DNA from: Cyrtodaria siliqua
Taxonomy: Eukaryota > Mollusca > Bivalvia > Adapedonta > Hiatellidae
NCBI GenBank assembly: GCA_037043455.1
Contig: JAWPHD010001802.1
Coordinates: forward strand, 124,001 to 188,000
Reading direction: 5' to 3'
DNA length: 64,000 bases
Shown here one piece after another: positions 11,753 to 23,696 of the stretch. The notes beneath the pieces are model-generated. The model did not search any database. It saw nothing but the letters and a program-made list of their open reading frames with translations, and was not told the origin of the DNA. Every line of letters begins with the position of its first letter. Within the stretch, counting starts at the first letter, position 1. The position numbers and the translations under genes were made by a program.

Positions 11753-12348
11753 CTGAAAGAAACAACATCCATTGCTTATTAACAACTAACATATATAAAA
11801 TCTATATCAGGCCTGGTGCCCGAAAGCTGATATTGGTCGAGAGCATGATATATGGTCAATGTTTTTTTTTACAGTTGTGTTATTACGAGTCCATTGTGAT
11901 TCAGAGTTGTTTTTGTTTTTTGACAGTACCTAAATCTTTCCTCAACTTGGGTGGCCTTTAATATTGACCTTAACTGTTTCAGAAGAAATCTTGTCTGATT
12001 TATATGCGTCCTGTGGATGCACGTGTTTTTTAATTGTGAGTCCCTAGCAAATATTATGAGTCCTAGAAGCAGGTAACAAAATCACTGATGGTGTGATATG
12101 AAACTACCTGTTTTATATTTTATTTATCCTATACATGCCTAGAAATATGCTTTTTTTAAATATATCAAATAAATATAGCTATAGTTTTATTTGTACAGAC
12201 GAAAAGAAGTCGTACACACATAGAAAACATGAGCAGAAAAACATTCCCGTGCGGAGGGTACTTTTCTTGACATGATTACGTCTAAATCAGATGCGCTTAC
12301 TACCACGGCTATTGATGACACTTTTCTGGTAAGTGCTGATTAAAAACA

Positions 12349-13690
12349 AGAGGCCCAAGAGGGCCTGTAGACGCTCTATTGTGTAAAGAGCTTTTATTGG
12401 GAGATCAGGAGAAGTAATTGGTACAAAGCTTGTGTTACCCGCTATAAACATGTGATGATTTGTTGCAAAACTATAACTGGTTTTATTTGTATATGATATT
12501 TCACTGGAATGGATTAAGTGGTTTCGGAGATGTCGTTTGAAATCTCTTTAAATTTGACCTAATTTTAGCCATGGTGGCCATTCTGGGTGACTGACGGTCG
12601 CGAAAAACATAAATCTGAGGAGGACTATCCCAAAGATCATTGTGATTAAGTTTCATCAAAATCCTTCAACCGGTTTCAGAGAAGTTGTCATTTTTAGCCT
12701 TTTCCTATATAACTCTATCTAAACTTTGTGTTGACGTTATTCGACAATTAACGAAAAACACAAACTTGATAGAGGCCAACCCAAGAAACATGTTTATGAT
12801 ATTTCACAAGAATGGAATATGTGTTTTCGGAGGACACGTTGTTTGAAATTTCCTTAAAATTGACCTAGTTTTAGACATAGCGGTGGATGACTGTAGCCAC
12901 GAAAAACACAAATCTGAGAGGGACTATCCCAAATATCATGGTGATTAAGTTTCATCAAAATCCTTCAAACGGTTTCAGAGAAAATGTCATTTTTAACCTT
13001 TTCCTATATTACTCTATGTAAACTTTGGGTCGCTGTGGTGGCCATTTTGATTATTCGACGATAAAGAAAAACACAAACTTGAAAGAGGCCAACCCAAGGA
13101 ACATGTATATGATATTTCACAACATTGAATAAGTGGTTTTGGAGGAGGTGTCGTTTGAAATTTCCTTAAATTTGACCTAGTTTTTGCCATGGTGGCCATC
13201 TTGGATGACTGGCAGCTGCAAAAAAACACAAATCTTAGAGGAACTATCCAAAAGATCATTGTGATTTAAGTTTCATCAAAATCCTTCAAGCAGTTCCAGA
13301 GAAAATGTCATTTTTAACGTTTTCCTATATAACTATATGTATCGCTGTGGCAGCCATTTTGATTATTCGACGATAACGAAAAACACAAACTTGATAGAGG
13401 CCAACCAAAGGAACATGTTTATGATATTTCAATAAATGTCCTTAAATTTGACCTAGTTTTAGCCATGGTGGCCATTTTGGATGACTGGCGGCCATGAAAA
13501 TCTGAGAGGGGCCCTCCCAAGTAACATTGTGATGAAGTTTCATCAAAATCCTTCAAGCGGTTTCAGAGAAGATGTCGATTTTATAAAATTGCTAACAGAC
13601 AGATGGACGGACAGACGACGGACATAAAGTGATCGCATAAGCTCGTCTGACCTTTGGCCAGTAGAGCTAATCGAAGTCTGAACAAAAACT
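12349..13690 (+). repeat. AAGAGGCCCAAGAGGGCC-type dispersed repeat, copy 2
   Basis: Begins AACAAGAGGCCCAAGAGGG and ends after GGACGGACAGACGACGGAC with AAAGTGATCGCATAAG and CTAATCGAAG. Blocks match 2044-3290 in order but with different internal deletions. Lies in intron 2 of SF3B4. Confidence 0.85.
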
Positions 13691-14831
13691 CAACGGAAAA
13701 GCCTGTCTCTTTCTGTGATATGGTTTGTTTTTCCATAGTTAGCCGAATATCATTTATGACCTTTTTTCACCATTTATTTCACCCGTGTGATAAAGCTTAA
13801 TGCCCATTAGATTGATACGACTCGCTATGTCAGAGTTGTGTCGTATATTCAAAAACAACGCATTTATAGGCATGTACATGTATGTGATAAATAGACATAC
13901 TGAATAATATAACGAATCAATGCACACGTTATCTGTCCCACATATTATATATGGATTCGCTTGTTTCTCATTTGAAAATGCTGTTTATATTTTAGGTATT
14001 ATACTTATTTAGAATCTCAAAAAAACTGTCACTTTTTTTTGGAAATATGCATTTATGGCATAATGCAACTTTGATGCGTAAGCCTTCTGTTCGTCATACC
14101 GGAAGTACAAAACAGAAATGTGAAACAAAGGGCAATAAAATAAAATCCTAATTACGCTTTAAAACTATCCACTATAGGATTTGACAATACTGCCTTGGAG
14201 GTCATGTCACGAGTTCAACCCTACGAAGTGATAGTACTTCTTTTTTTGTACCACTATTGAATTCCGTCAAACAATCTTGGTTTTATTTAGCATATATTCA
14301 ATAATGGTTGATGTGTTACGTTTGTCAACGCAATTTTTTTCTGTTTTATAAGCTAAAAGTTACGGACATTATCTCTTTCAATGCCGAGCGTAAACTGCTC
14401 CAGTGTTTGACTGAAATGTGACAGGCACAGTGAAGCAGTACATACCGAGAGATTTTGTAGGCTGGAATCTGAGTGGCTAATCTTCAGGTCAATCTGACGT
14501 GACCTCCAATGCAGTGATGTCAGATCCTTAGCAATGTAGAGTATCGTAGCGTGATAAAGGGTCTTATTTTAATGAGATTGACTGGAATAGTAATCTCTGA
14601 GGGAGATGAATTTTCCCATCAGACATGCCTCCTCCAGGGAGGGAACTGGTCTGTAGCTATAGTCAATGGCTTATCTACTGAGATGGCATGTGCAAACATC
14701 AGAAAAATTGGTCCTGTAAAACTACAGCACTCAAATGCAAAGGCATATTAGGCCAGCACTGTACTAAAACAAAGAACAAATTAAATATACATTGAAATTA
14801 AGAAAATCACTATAAGGGTGTAGGCACTGAC
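13691..14831. other. Intron 2 remainder, nothing recognised
   Basis: AT-rich sequence with microsatellite-like T runs. The open frame at 14551-14751 has no family features. Confidence 0.45.
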
Positions 14832-14915
14832 CTACAGGTCCTGCTTGTAGGAACAGCTCCCATAGTATTGCCTCTGTCACTTTGTCATCTAACCCTCCAA
14901 CATACACAGTCGCAT
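14832..14915 (-). CDS. SF3B4: SF3B4 coding exon 2 (residues 12-39; start of RRM1)
   Basis: The acceptor is a pyrimidine run ending TTTTTTCAG, and the donor is CCTGTAG|GTCAGT. The 84-nt exon is phase 1 at both ends and codes the first strand and helix of RRM1. The RNP2 motif VYVGGL is at about residues 15-20, followed by the family-typical [14 protein letters not shown]1 of SF3B4 is involved in binding SF3B2 (SAP145) and in pre-mRNA contact. Vertebrate genes carry this stretch in one longer exon together with the next one, so the split at codon 40 is an extra intron relative to human (from memory of the family; worth checking). Confidence 0.93.
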
Positions 14916-15895
14916 CTGAAAAAAGAAATGTAGCATGTGCAAAGAAATTATTTTCATAAAAAGACAATAATTATTATTAATAATAAAGCAGGTGACTGGT
15001 CATTAAAATTCAACAAAGTGAATTGGTCATCTGAGAAAAAATAATGTTTGTTTTTTTATCAAATTGAAAAAACAACAACAAAAAAACATGAAAAAACAGT
15101 TTAAAACATGGCTTTTCCTAGGAGTGACGGCCCCTTCCCAATGGCAAAATACATGTTTTTTTCCCAATTTAAAGAAAACAATTCCCAATCCACCAAAAAA
15201 AAGTAATAATAAAATAATTAAAGACATTTTCCATGGTGTTGGTGTCTCTCTACACACTCATTTCAGTAACTGCGGAAATGTAGAAATCTGCTCTAAGAAT
15301 CAGATGACTTTTAATTTGATAATGAATGCCTTAAATTAGTAGGCACTATCAGGACTGCAGGTTATGCTGCAGTATTCCTCTATGTTCACTTTCATTATTG
15401 CCGAAATATGACCAAATCTGACTGATATTAAGTGGTTTTTTTTGAGATGCCAATTCTTAGAATAATTACCAACATGTATTCATAACGATGTCTAGAGCTT
15501 TGCTTTTCGAAAAATGCTGTCAAAATGTCATTATCGCTCGGCATGTTTATAATCTCTTGGATTGAAATTTAATTATTGATAAAGTAGTTTTTATCGATCT
15601 AAGCTTACACCCCTTCTCAGTCAATAAACGTAAATCGCACCTTGCAGGAGTGGCGCAAGTTGAAGGTTGGCATGCTTAACTTGTGACCGTGGCTTAACCA
15701 ATCAGGATACAGGAAAAATAATGTCATCTTAAAGAGCCTTTCTAATGATATTTAAAAATGGGAAATTCCTGAAAGTAGTCCCGATGCAAATGAATTGAAA
15801 TAGGTCATCTTTGGACGACGATTGTGTAAAAAGTAGTGCATAGGTACAAAATGGCACTATGTCACAATAAAGCTTGGTTTACGATCTTTTCAGTA
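14916..15895. other. Intron 1, 3' part, nothing recognised
   Basis: Contains a decayed stretch at 15110-15210 with the TTCCCAAT / CCCTTCCC wording of the CAGGG family and otherwise unique AT-rich DNA. Confidence 0.4.
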
Positions 15896-17185
15896 AGGCT
15901 AAATAAAATTATACCCGAGTTTACTGTAACCCATCCGACCCTCTGAAAACACCCCCCGACTCCTTTCTATTTTATTGAATTTTTTTTTTAAAAAATTAAT
16001 AATAATGTTCACGCGATCACGGTGCAATATTCAATTTCGCGGTGCATTACAGTTTTGAAAATGTCAGCACATGGAGAACTGATTGTTGAATTGTTTGACA
16101 AGTACCACAGACAGGTCGGTAAATGCAGGGAGTTCCAGGCCACCTGTCGTATTTTTTTCTTCTAAAATAGTAATATCAATGTGCATAATTTGTTTACTTG
16201 CTTCTCAGCACTAAGCATTTAGGCATCGATTACTACTGCATTATAACTTCTTGAAGAAGTATACCGTTCCATAATAATTTTCTGAACTCAAACTCATACA
16301 GGGCCGTCGTTTGACCGTTTTTGGGGCCGAAATTCGGCCCCATTCCCCTCCCCTAAATGCATATATTTTCCCCCTTTTTCCTGTGAAAAATTATCATAAA
16401 AAAAAAATTAATACAATTTTTGAACTCCAAAACAGGAAAACAGCATACAATTTGCAATTTGGAATGGTAAATTCTTGGTACCACTTAAATAATAAAAAAA
16501 AACACACACTAATTTGTGTTTCTTAGAAATTCCCCTTTGATATGAAAACAACGCAAAATTCCCCTTCCTGAGGGCCCTGGCCCCATTCCCCCAAAGTGAA
16601 GGGAGGGCCCTGTGTCATAATAACATGAGAAATTTATAAATATTTATTACTTTTTGATGTTAGAGAAGTAATATACATGTATGTCAACACTTTTACAAAA
16701 CTATTCAAATGGTCAATTAACATTTGACATTATAACTTTGAATATTTATTCAGCTGTCTGGGAGGCAAGAAATGCTCTTGGTTTGGTCAACCACAGAATT
16801 TGTGGGTCCCCCATCCTTCCTGACGGTCATATATATTCAGGAAGAGCATGGAAGTCAAGTCACTCATAACATGTCAGGCCCCACTGGAGATCACACTGAA
16901 TGGAGCTGGACATTTAAAACTGTTTTACCCCTTTGTAGTAACTGCAAATGTTTGGGAAAAGAGCCAGTTGTTACCAGGCCTTTTGGGAAACAATAAAACA
17001 TACACAATTTCATATTATTATCTGTTGTAGTTTTTAAAATACCACATCTTCCCATTCATCAAAGCTCATCCCCACCTTAAATGTAACTTCGCCAAAAAAT
17101 AAAAAATAAAAATAAAATGCCTACCTACCTACCCTACTTTTTTCAGCAATGTTACAGTAAACACAGGTATAATTTTATTTTGCCT
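15896..17185. mobile_element. TIR element of the 'GTTTACTGTAAC' type (1.29 kb)
   Basis: The first 35 bases (15896-15930) match the reverse complement of the last 35 (17151-17185) at 32 positions; both include AAATAAAATTATACC and GTTTACTGTAAC. Inside the right end is CCTACCTACCTACCCTA, as in the larger element at 21657-23696. Interior has no transposase and carries a CAGGG element (16299-16612). Confidence 0.75.
16299..16612. mobile_element. CAGGG-family nonautonomous element (314 bp)
   Basis: Starts CAGGGCCGTC and ends GAGGGCCCTG; the interior has GGGGCCGAAATTCGGCCCC (palindromic) and AATTCCCC tracts. No clean target duplication. Confidence 0.6.
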
Positions 17186-17560
17186 AATATATCGAAATTC
17201 ACTGTGCAGGTTAGCACAAAGAAGCGCATGACAGATGTTCATGGCATATATTCATAAATTTTCAAGAATAGAAATACATAGCAGCTGCGCTAGAAATCGT
17301 GTCCTCGATAAGCGGTGTGTACTACGCCAATACTATGCCTGTATGGCCTATTTCGACAACACGTTCAGACACTACTTCCTACTTTCGAAATTAAATATCT
17401 GTTATTTTAAGTCCGATTTAAAAGAAATTATTTTGATTCTCAATGACTGTTTTATTTGAAAAAAATATTTTATTCACATTAAATGTTTGTAAAAAAATCA
17501 ATGTGTTCCCTACACTCAGTTTTGATATCTGGCAAGTGACTTGCAAGTCTCGGTAAGGGG
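17186..17560. other. No feature seen
   Basis: Unique-looking AT-rich intron sequence. Confidence 0.4.
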
Positions 17561-17564
17561 TATC

Positions 17565-17830
17565 CAGGGCCTTTTTTCCCTTCATAAACAGGGGCCGATA
17601 TTCGGCCGCAAACAGGGGCTAATATTCGCAAACAGGGGCTAATATTCGGGCCATTCCCCTAGAAAATTCCCCTAAAAATAATTGCACACCCAAATCTTCA
17701 ATTTCTGCCTAATACATTGTTCCCCCATATATCTCAAAATCACATTATTCTTGAAAATCTCGCTTTCACCCCCTTTTGAAGGGCCTGGGCCTCTTCCCAT
17801 TATTTCCTACATGACATAAGGTGAATTCTA
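17565..17830. mobile_element. CAGGG-family element, degenerate copy
   Basis: CAGGGCCTTTTTTCCC at the left, GGGGCCGATATTCGGCC and a doubled AACAGGGGCTAATATTCG inside, and GAAGGGCCTGGGCC at the right. Same wording as 16299-16612. Confidence 0.5.
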
Positions 17831-18012
17831 GTGCATTTTCAAAATATTTTAGTTGCAAAATTGTACATGATAAAGACGTGGTGCGAGGCCCTTAAAATCT
17901 GACAAGCATAAGCAACACTGCCTGTCTGATTTTAGGGGTGTGATGGTGTCGGGTGGGTGGGGATGGACTGGAGAGCATCATTTGTTATTTGGGGATAAAC
18001 CAATTCAATTTG

Positions 18013-18110
18013 TAAGGTATGAACTGAATGTTGTTTGATGGCTCATCAACACATTATAGGTTATTTTTGAGCCACCCGAGAGAGGAGATCACAAATAGGA
18101 ATCTGGCAGA
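18013..18110 (-). mobile_element. SINE-like family A, 3' fragment (reverse copy)
   Basis: The minus strand reads CAGATTCCTATTTGTGATC, CTCGGGTGGCTC, AACCTATAATGTGTTGATG and AGCCATCAAACAACATTC, matching the 3' half of the element at 10638-10878. Confidence 0.7.
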
Positions 18111-18660
18111 CTATAACGAATTATCAATATATTCTTATATATTGACCCCGGGTTCACCGGATTTCAAGTTCAGCGATTATGCACAGGGCCATGCTAGCCC
18201 CTTTATAAAGTATGTATATAAAATATTCCTGTTAAATATGTTCATGAAATTGAGACCAAACGTTCGAGTTTGCGCTCGCAATCATCTTGTGTATATTTGG
18301 ATGAGACTACAAATATGCGTAAACAATTAAGCCTTTCGTGAGATACACACATCTTGTTCAATTGTTGTTAAACACCTCGCTGCCGTCGGCATTATTTTCG
18401 AGTTTACAACACCCTTTCACGATGTTTACCACACTATTAAATTTTGTCAAATGTTATAAAATATGAATTTGTAAGGGATTTGGTCATGGTAGTAGGTGAT
18501 ATATGATTTATTTAGTGTTTGAGGCTTCGCTATGCGTGAAGCTTACAATGCAAACATGCGGTCTTAATTGGAGAATGGCGTTCTTCTAGTAGACCCATTC
18601 GGCGAGGAGAAGTTCTCCTAGCCCAGTGCAGGATAGGGCATACACGTTATACTCATTCAT
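18111..18660. other. No feature seen
   Basis: Unassigned intron DNA; short hairpins such as TTCGCTATGCGTGAA near 18524. Confidence 0.4.
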
Positions 18661-18664
18661 ATTT

Positions 18665-19078
18665 ATTACAAGCCAGGTTTTTTTTTTACAAATAGGGGAA
18701 GGCGCCCAGGCCCTTTCAGAGGGGAAAAAACGCGTGATTTTTTAAATTGCGTGCATTTGGTTGTTTTGAGGGGGAAATTAAAATTGATTAAAAAGGCGGT
18801 AATTTTGCCAGTTGTGCGACATCGCTGATAAAAGTTCACAAAATATACCGGAAACCACAACAGTTACTTCCCTTGTTATTAGTCATGGTCTTAAAGTTAA
18901 ACCGTGAAGTGTTCTACGATATACAATTGTGAAGAGTCGAAGGCGATTTATCGTTTTTTTCGTCCATGATTTATTAGTCTTTAAATTAAAGGGGAACTTT
19001 TTGTAGAGGGGAATTTTTAACCTTAAATAGGGGGATAATGTAGGTTCCCCAGATAGGGGAAGACGCCGGTATCCGGCG
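18665..19078 (-). repeat. CAGGG-family-like repeat, reverse orientation, degenerate
   Basis: AATAGGGGAAGGCGCC, GAGGGGAAAAAACGC, AGGGGAACTTTTTG and GATAGGGGAAGACGCC are reverse-strand versions of the TTCCCCT / GGCGCC wording. Ends not delimited. Confidence 0.45.
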
Positions 19079-19084
19079 TCAGTT

Positions 19085-19540
19085 ATACAGTAAAAAAAAC
19101 ACCTGCAAGCTGAGCAATTACCAGAATGTATACACTGCTTTGCACCGTTAACGGTCAAACACATCTTATTGGAATGTGTAGACTTTGATCCTATGCGTCA
19201 AAGGTACTACAATGTTAATACTATGAAAGAGTTATTTGATACTATAGACTTTAGTCTTGTTTTAGATTTCCTAAAAGAGATCCGACTATATAAATCATTA
19301 TAATGTGTTCTTATATATATTTACTTGTTTATATACCTGTTGACGGGCATTTGTTGATTTACATACATAGTTTATATTACACCTTATCATCCCTTATTTT
19401 TTAATAGTTTTATCTTTATAGATTTACAATAATTTTTAATTAATACTTCATTTCTTCATTTTTCATCAATTTTTGAGCACAATATGACCTATTTATGTGT
19501 CGAAGTGCCGTAAAACACCATTCATTCATTCATTAATTTA
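19085..19540 (+). pseudogene. LINE 3' end: C-terminal zinc-knuckle fragment plus 3' UTR
   Basis: From 19094 to the TAA at 19301-19303 the frame reads HLQAEQLPECIHCFAPLTV, then KHILLECVDF, then DFLKEIRLYKSL. CxxC...HxxxxC is the zinc knuckle at the C terminus of Jockey/I-type non-LTR retrotransposons. The 3' UTR ends near 19535 in GTGCCGTAAAACACC followed by (ATTC)n, a normal tail for such elements. No start codon; 5' truncated, as usual for target-primed insertions. Confidence 0.75.
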
Positions 19541-20180
19541 TACTTCCAGGCACATTTTACCACTGAATAATTTTCCAGCAATTATTATCAGTGTGAAATG
19601 AATCAGACATATTCATTTTAGATCTCTAGATACATGTAAATAAACATGAAAGAGTGCACTTCTTTCACAATCACTCACAAATAAGGCGTACTACATGTAT
19701 TATGAAAGGCCTGGTTGAAAACAATTATGTTTGTCGGCTAGACAATAGAGTTGTCAACAGAAGAAGTTTGATAGTGTGACCTTTTACCTCTCGTGCTACA
19801 CTTCATAAAGATAATTGTTAGTCTAGCTGTAAAATTATTTTCACCTATGATATGTATGGGTCTTTATGCGTCTTCGCTTTGCGAAGACTAACAAATCAAA
19901 CAAACGTTGCTATGTAGTTTGTACAGTCTACTCTATTCTGTAACATGCAGTTCCCTTTGAAAATGTCAACTAAGGTTAACCACGGAATTGACGAACAGGG
20001 AGACTCATGGCTGTAGACTTCTCTTCCCGAAGCCTACCAAAATTTGATTGTTTTATTTATTGAAACTTAATACTTCATAATTATATAACCCCATCCCCTT
20101 CCCTATTGCCAGACTGTATCATGCATTTGTCTAACGTTTACTCGCAAACAATGTAGACCAAAACAATTAGCCAATGTTCA
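19541..20180. other. No feature seen
   Basis: AT-rich intron DNA with a CTTCGCTTTGCGAAG palindrome near 19870. Confidence 0.4.
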
Positions 20181-20184
20181 CGCA

Positions 20185-20760
20185 CATGACGTCATGTTTA
20201 ACGTGACGTTGTCAGTTTTTGCTGCAAAAGTTATACTTCATGACGTCACATGCTGCTTCTCACAAGAAATTTACATTTAAATATAATTAACTAGAAAATA
20301 CGCGTATTGATGAAAGTCAGGTTCTGAATCCGCTTATCATAGGGCTTTCTGAAAAAATCTGTGAGCATGCCATACTAGGTAAACTCCGGACATGAAAAAC
20401 GCGGTCAACACAATGTCATAAAGATGAATAATTTGGGGCTTCGATGCGCGAAGCATAGGGGCAATATTAATGTTTTTGCTTTTAAATCTCGCATGACGTC
20501 ATGTTTAACGTCAGTTGTTGATGCACCAGTTACACTTCTTGACGTCACATGCTACTTCTCACAAGTTAAAAGTAAGAAATTTACATTTAATTAACAGAAA
20601 ATACGCTTAAAGATGAAAGTCTAAAGGTTCTGAATCCGCGTACTATAAGGCGTACTGAAAAAATCTGAAGCATACCATACGAGGCAAACTCAGGTCGACA
20701 CAATGTCGTAAAGATAAATAATTTGGGGCTTCGCTATCCAACATGTCCAAAGCTTAGGCA
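20185..20760 (+). repeat. Two-copy tandem repeat, period ~307 bp, with ATGACGTCAT
   Basis: CATGACGTCATGTTTAACGT starts each unit (20185 and 20492), followed by CACATGCT(G/A)CTTCTCAC, GGTTCTGAATCCGC and ATAATTTGGGGCTTCG. A partial relative (TGACGTCACTTTTTCATG, CTGCTTCTCACAAG) is at 4540-4680. Confidence 0.85.
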
Positions 20761-21028
20761 AAAAAAAAAAAGTGTGTTTCAGGTTAACAAAAATTATTCA
20801 AAAAATACCAGGGGTAGGTACATGTAGGTAGGCTTCTTTTCTTTTTTTTTAAGACAGCAAGTTTTGTACAAGTTGTATGTACGAACATACTATGTCACTG
20901 AAAGTATCAAAACTGCTTTAAAACACTTAACTGCAACGTTTTGACGTTTGTATAAAACATTTGCATGTCTTTTATTTTCCAAACCACAAAATTGGAACAT
21001 TTAATACAGTGATAAGTGTACATTCATC

Positions 21029-21177
21029 TTAACCCTTTCAACCCTGAATATCAATTTTGTCGTCTGCATTTTTTTCATATTTATATTTATTTCTAACCAA
21101 AAGTTTAAGTATAGAAATAAGAAAAATATTGAAAACATGCAGATGACAAAATTGGCTTCCAGGGCTGAAAGGGTTAA
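21029..21177. mobile_element. piggyBac-like MITE (TTAA target)
   Basis: TTAA, then CCCTTTCAACCCTGAA...TTTTGTCGTCTGCAT, 70 bases, then the inverted ATGCAGATGACAAAAT...CAGGGCTGAAAGGG and TTAA. CCC ends with TTAA duplication are the piggyBac signature. 149 bp, no coding capacity. Confidence 0.8.
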
Positions 21178-21984
21178 TTCATAGAACACACATCTGACAT
21201 AGATCTGTATTACATATTGACAAGACAGTATTGTACATCTGCTGTTCACAACATGCACGGCAATTTACAGCTACTGAAGTGTTCAAACATGAAACCCCAA
21301 GCAATTTTCTCTCGACAATTTTTTTTACTTTTTCCTCAGTTTCCTGTCCGGTTACCATCGTTCGAGAGCCGTTCTCTGGATGATATTCCCGTAATAACTC
21401 CCGCACGGTGATTTTATGCAGACTGATCGAAGGGAATACCAGGGAAATGAGCACATTTTTTTATGCTGACTGAGAGAATTGCGCTCGCCATTACGAAACT
21501 GAGATATCGCAAGAATCACAAGCAACGAAACGCTTTATCGATTTTGTAAATAGGATGTAGCCTAAGCGTCTGCTAGTAATGATAAAAATTAAGGACCGAA
21601 TCAGTAGAGAAAGAGACGGGAATAAAAAGAAAATACTTAGGGACGGCTACTATCACGGCCAAACAAAATAATATGTGTGGTTCAGGTAACCCGACCGACC
21701 CTATTTATTTACCGCCGAATCGCCGACCCTATTTACTTTTTTCGGGTTGAGAATGAATTTTCGTGGGTACGTTTGGTAAAGAGTATGAAACGCCGCGAGT
21801 ACGAAACGCCGCGAGTACGAAACACCGCATAATACAACATGGCGGCGACCGAGTTCGCATTTACTTTCGAAAGATGTATTCACGGCCCGGAAAAAAAAAT
21901 GATGAAGGCAGTCGTAAACCAAGCTACATTGATCGATATATTTCAAGAAAATCACCACGATTCTGGCTTAAAAACCAGTTCATT

Positions 21985-22466
21985 TCAAACAGTCTATTAA
22001 ATCATTTTAGAATTATTTATTTTTTATAATTTGGTGATTCTTGGTTTTAAGAAACTCATTACTCAATGAGTAATACAAACAGTCTTGATCTGTTTCTCAC
22101 TGCAATTAAAAGGCTCATTCTGTTCTGAGAACACACTGAGTTCATCAGAATAGCATGACGTGATGTCATAATAGCATGACGTGATGTCATTATACCATGG
22201 TGACGTGACGTCATAATACCAGGGTGTGATGTCATAATACCAGAAAGTGGTGTCATGATAGAAGCAACCAAAGGAAAATAAAAATGAAGCATTCTGATTG
22301 GTTCAGTGATAAAAATTGGACCAATGAAACCAGTTAATTTAAAGCTCATTACATTCTCAGAACACACTGAGGCTTTACTAGACATTGAGTAATGAGGTTC
22401 TTGAAACCCAGAAACACAAATTCTAATAATAAAATAATTCTAAAATGATTTAATAGACTGTTTTCA
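21985..22466. mobile_element. Foldback element with internal TGACGTCA repeats
   Basis: Arms of about 85 bp: AACAGTCTATTAAATCATTT and AAACTCATTACTCAATG on the left (21985-22078), their reverse complements on the right (22383-22466). A second inner pair is TCTGTTCTGAGAACACACTGAG / CATTCTCAGAACACACTGAG. The loop has about five units with GTGATGTCATAATA (22150-22255). Confidence 0.8.
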
Positions 22467-22638
22467 GTTATTCGCTTAAAAGAATATGGGAGATGGAAGT
22501 CCCTTCGAGGTATTTTTTAAACATGTGACACGATCATGAACATATTTAAATAATAGTGAAGCCGTTTTCTTTCAACTATGTACGTTATTAAGGGTGAAAT
22601 AGTATAATAAATTTTAATAGTTTAAATATCAATGTTCT

Positions 22639-23315
22639 CAGGGCTCGACATTAGGCATTGTCCGATAGGTTTTGGCAACCTAGACTTGGGTCCGGACAAG
22701 TTGATTCTGAATCCAGGTTGTCCGATTGGGCAAGTAGAAAAAAATAAATAAAACAAAATCAAAATGAAAACCCACGCCAAAATACGCTGAAAACCCACGC
22801 CAAATGACAAAATTCAAACCTCACCGTAGCGAGTGTTGTCTAATAGGAAGTGATTGTGAACTAGACAGTTTTGCGCATGTGCGGCAGGATTTTCCCTGCC
22901 GATATATATAGATAGTGTATATATAGATAGTTGCTTGGGATCCCTTTATTTGACGTTTTATTCTCCCAATTTTGAATGACAAAAAGCATTCCTTATGTTG
23001 TGAAAATATTGTTAATAAAATACAACAAAAGCAAGTTGTTTAATTATACGCTAATCATAAATTTTACGAAATAAAAATCGCTTGAACATTTTGCGACAAT
23101 CACATACGACCGCTTTGCGGATTGTGTACATGTATCACGCTTCATCAGATCGCAATCTCTGAATAGAAATGCTTTATTTTACATGTTTAATGCCTTTACA
23201 GTAAAAAATTGAGATTTCATATTCGGACAAGTTCATTATAGGTCAGGACAAGTGGATTTCTGAAATCACTTGTCCGACAGGACAAGTGAATCCAAAAGTT
23301 AATGTAGAGGCCTGG
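22639..23315. mobile_element. hAT-like nonautonomous element (677 bp)
   Basis: Ends CAGGGCTCGACATTA and TAATGTAGAGGCCTG are inverted (13 of 15). GTTCT flanks both sides. The interior has GTCCGGACAAG, TTGTCCGATTGGGCAAGTAG and CTTGTCCGACAGGACAAG, a widely dispersed bivalve phrase. Confidence 0.65.
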
Positions 23316-23696
23316 TTCTCCAGAAGTGGATGGGACACCGTTCACTTATATACCGAATGCAGACTTTGCATCTTTGCAACCCTCTTGTCAATTTCTTTTT
23401 AATATATTTCACTTTCAAAAAGGACTTAAAAACAGATATGTGCATTTTTATTTTAGTCAAATGAATTTATTTTGCTCTGACATGCTACATTTTTTGAAAA
23501 TATTGTCCTGGTTGTATAAAGAGCCAATAACCAAACAAACATATTAGGCAAAGTATTACAAAAGTATTAAAACACTGTGTTTGGAACGTGTCGAGAGAAA
23601 AAAATCAAAAAATAAAATTTAAAAAAATCCCTACCTACCTACCCTATTTTTTTTCCCCCAATGTTACCTGAACCACACATATTATTTTGTTTGGCC

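Larger units (their letters stand above)
21657..23696. mobile_element. TIR element with a perfect 34-bp inverted end (2.04 kb, nested)
   Basis: 21657-21690 and 23663-23696 are exact reverse complements over 34 bases (GGCCAAACAAAATAATATG... and GTGTGGTTCAGGTAAC). Inner edges carry CCGACCCTATTTA and CCTACCTACCTACCCTA. It contains a foldback (21985-22466) and a hAT-like element (22639-23315). No transposase frame seen. Relative: 15896-17185. Confidence 0.85.

Noticed and set aside
14551..14751. 66-codon plus-strand frame in intron 2
   Set aside because: No similarity to a family that I can name; length expected by chance.
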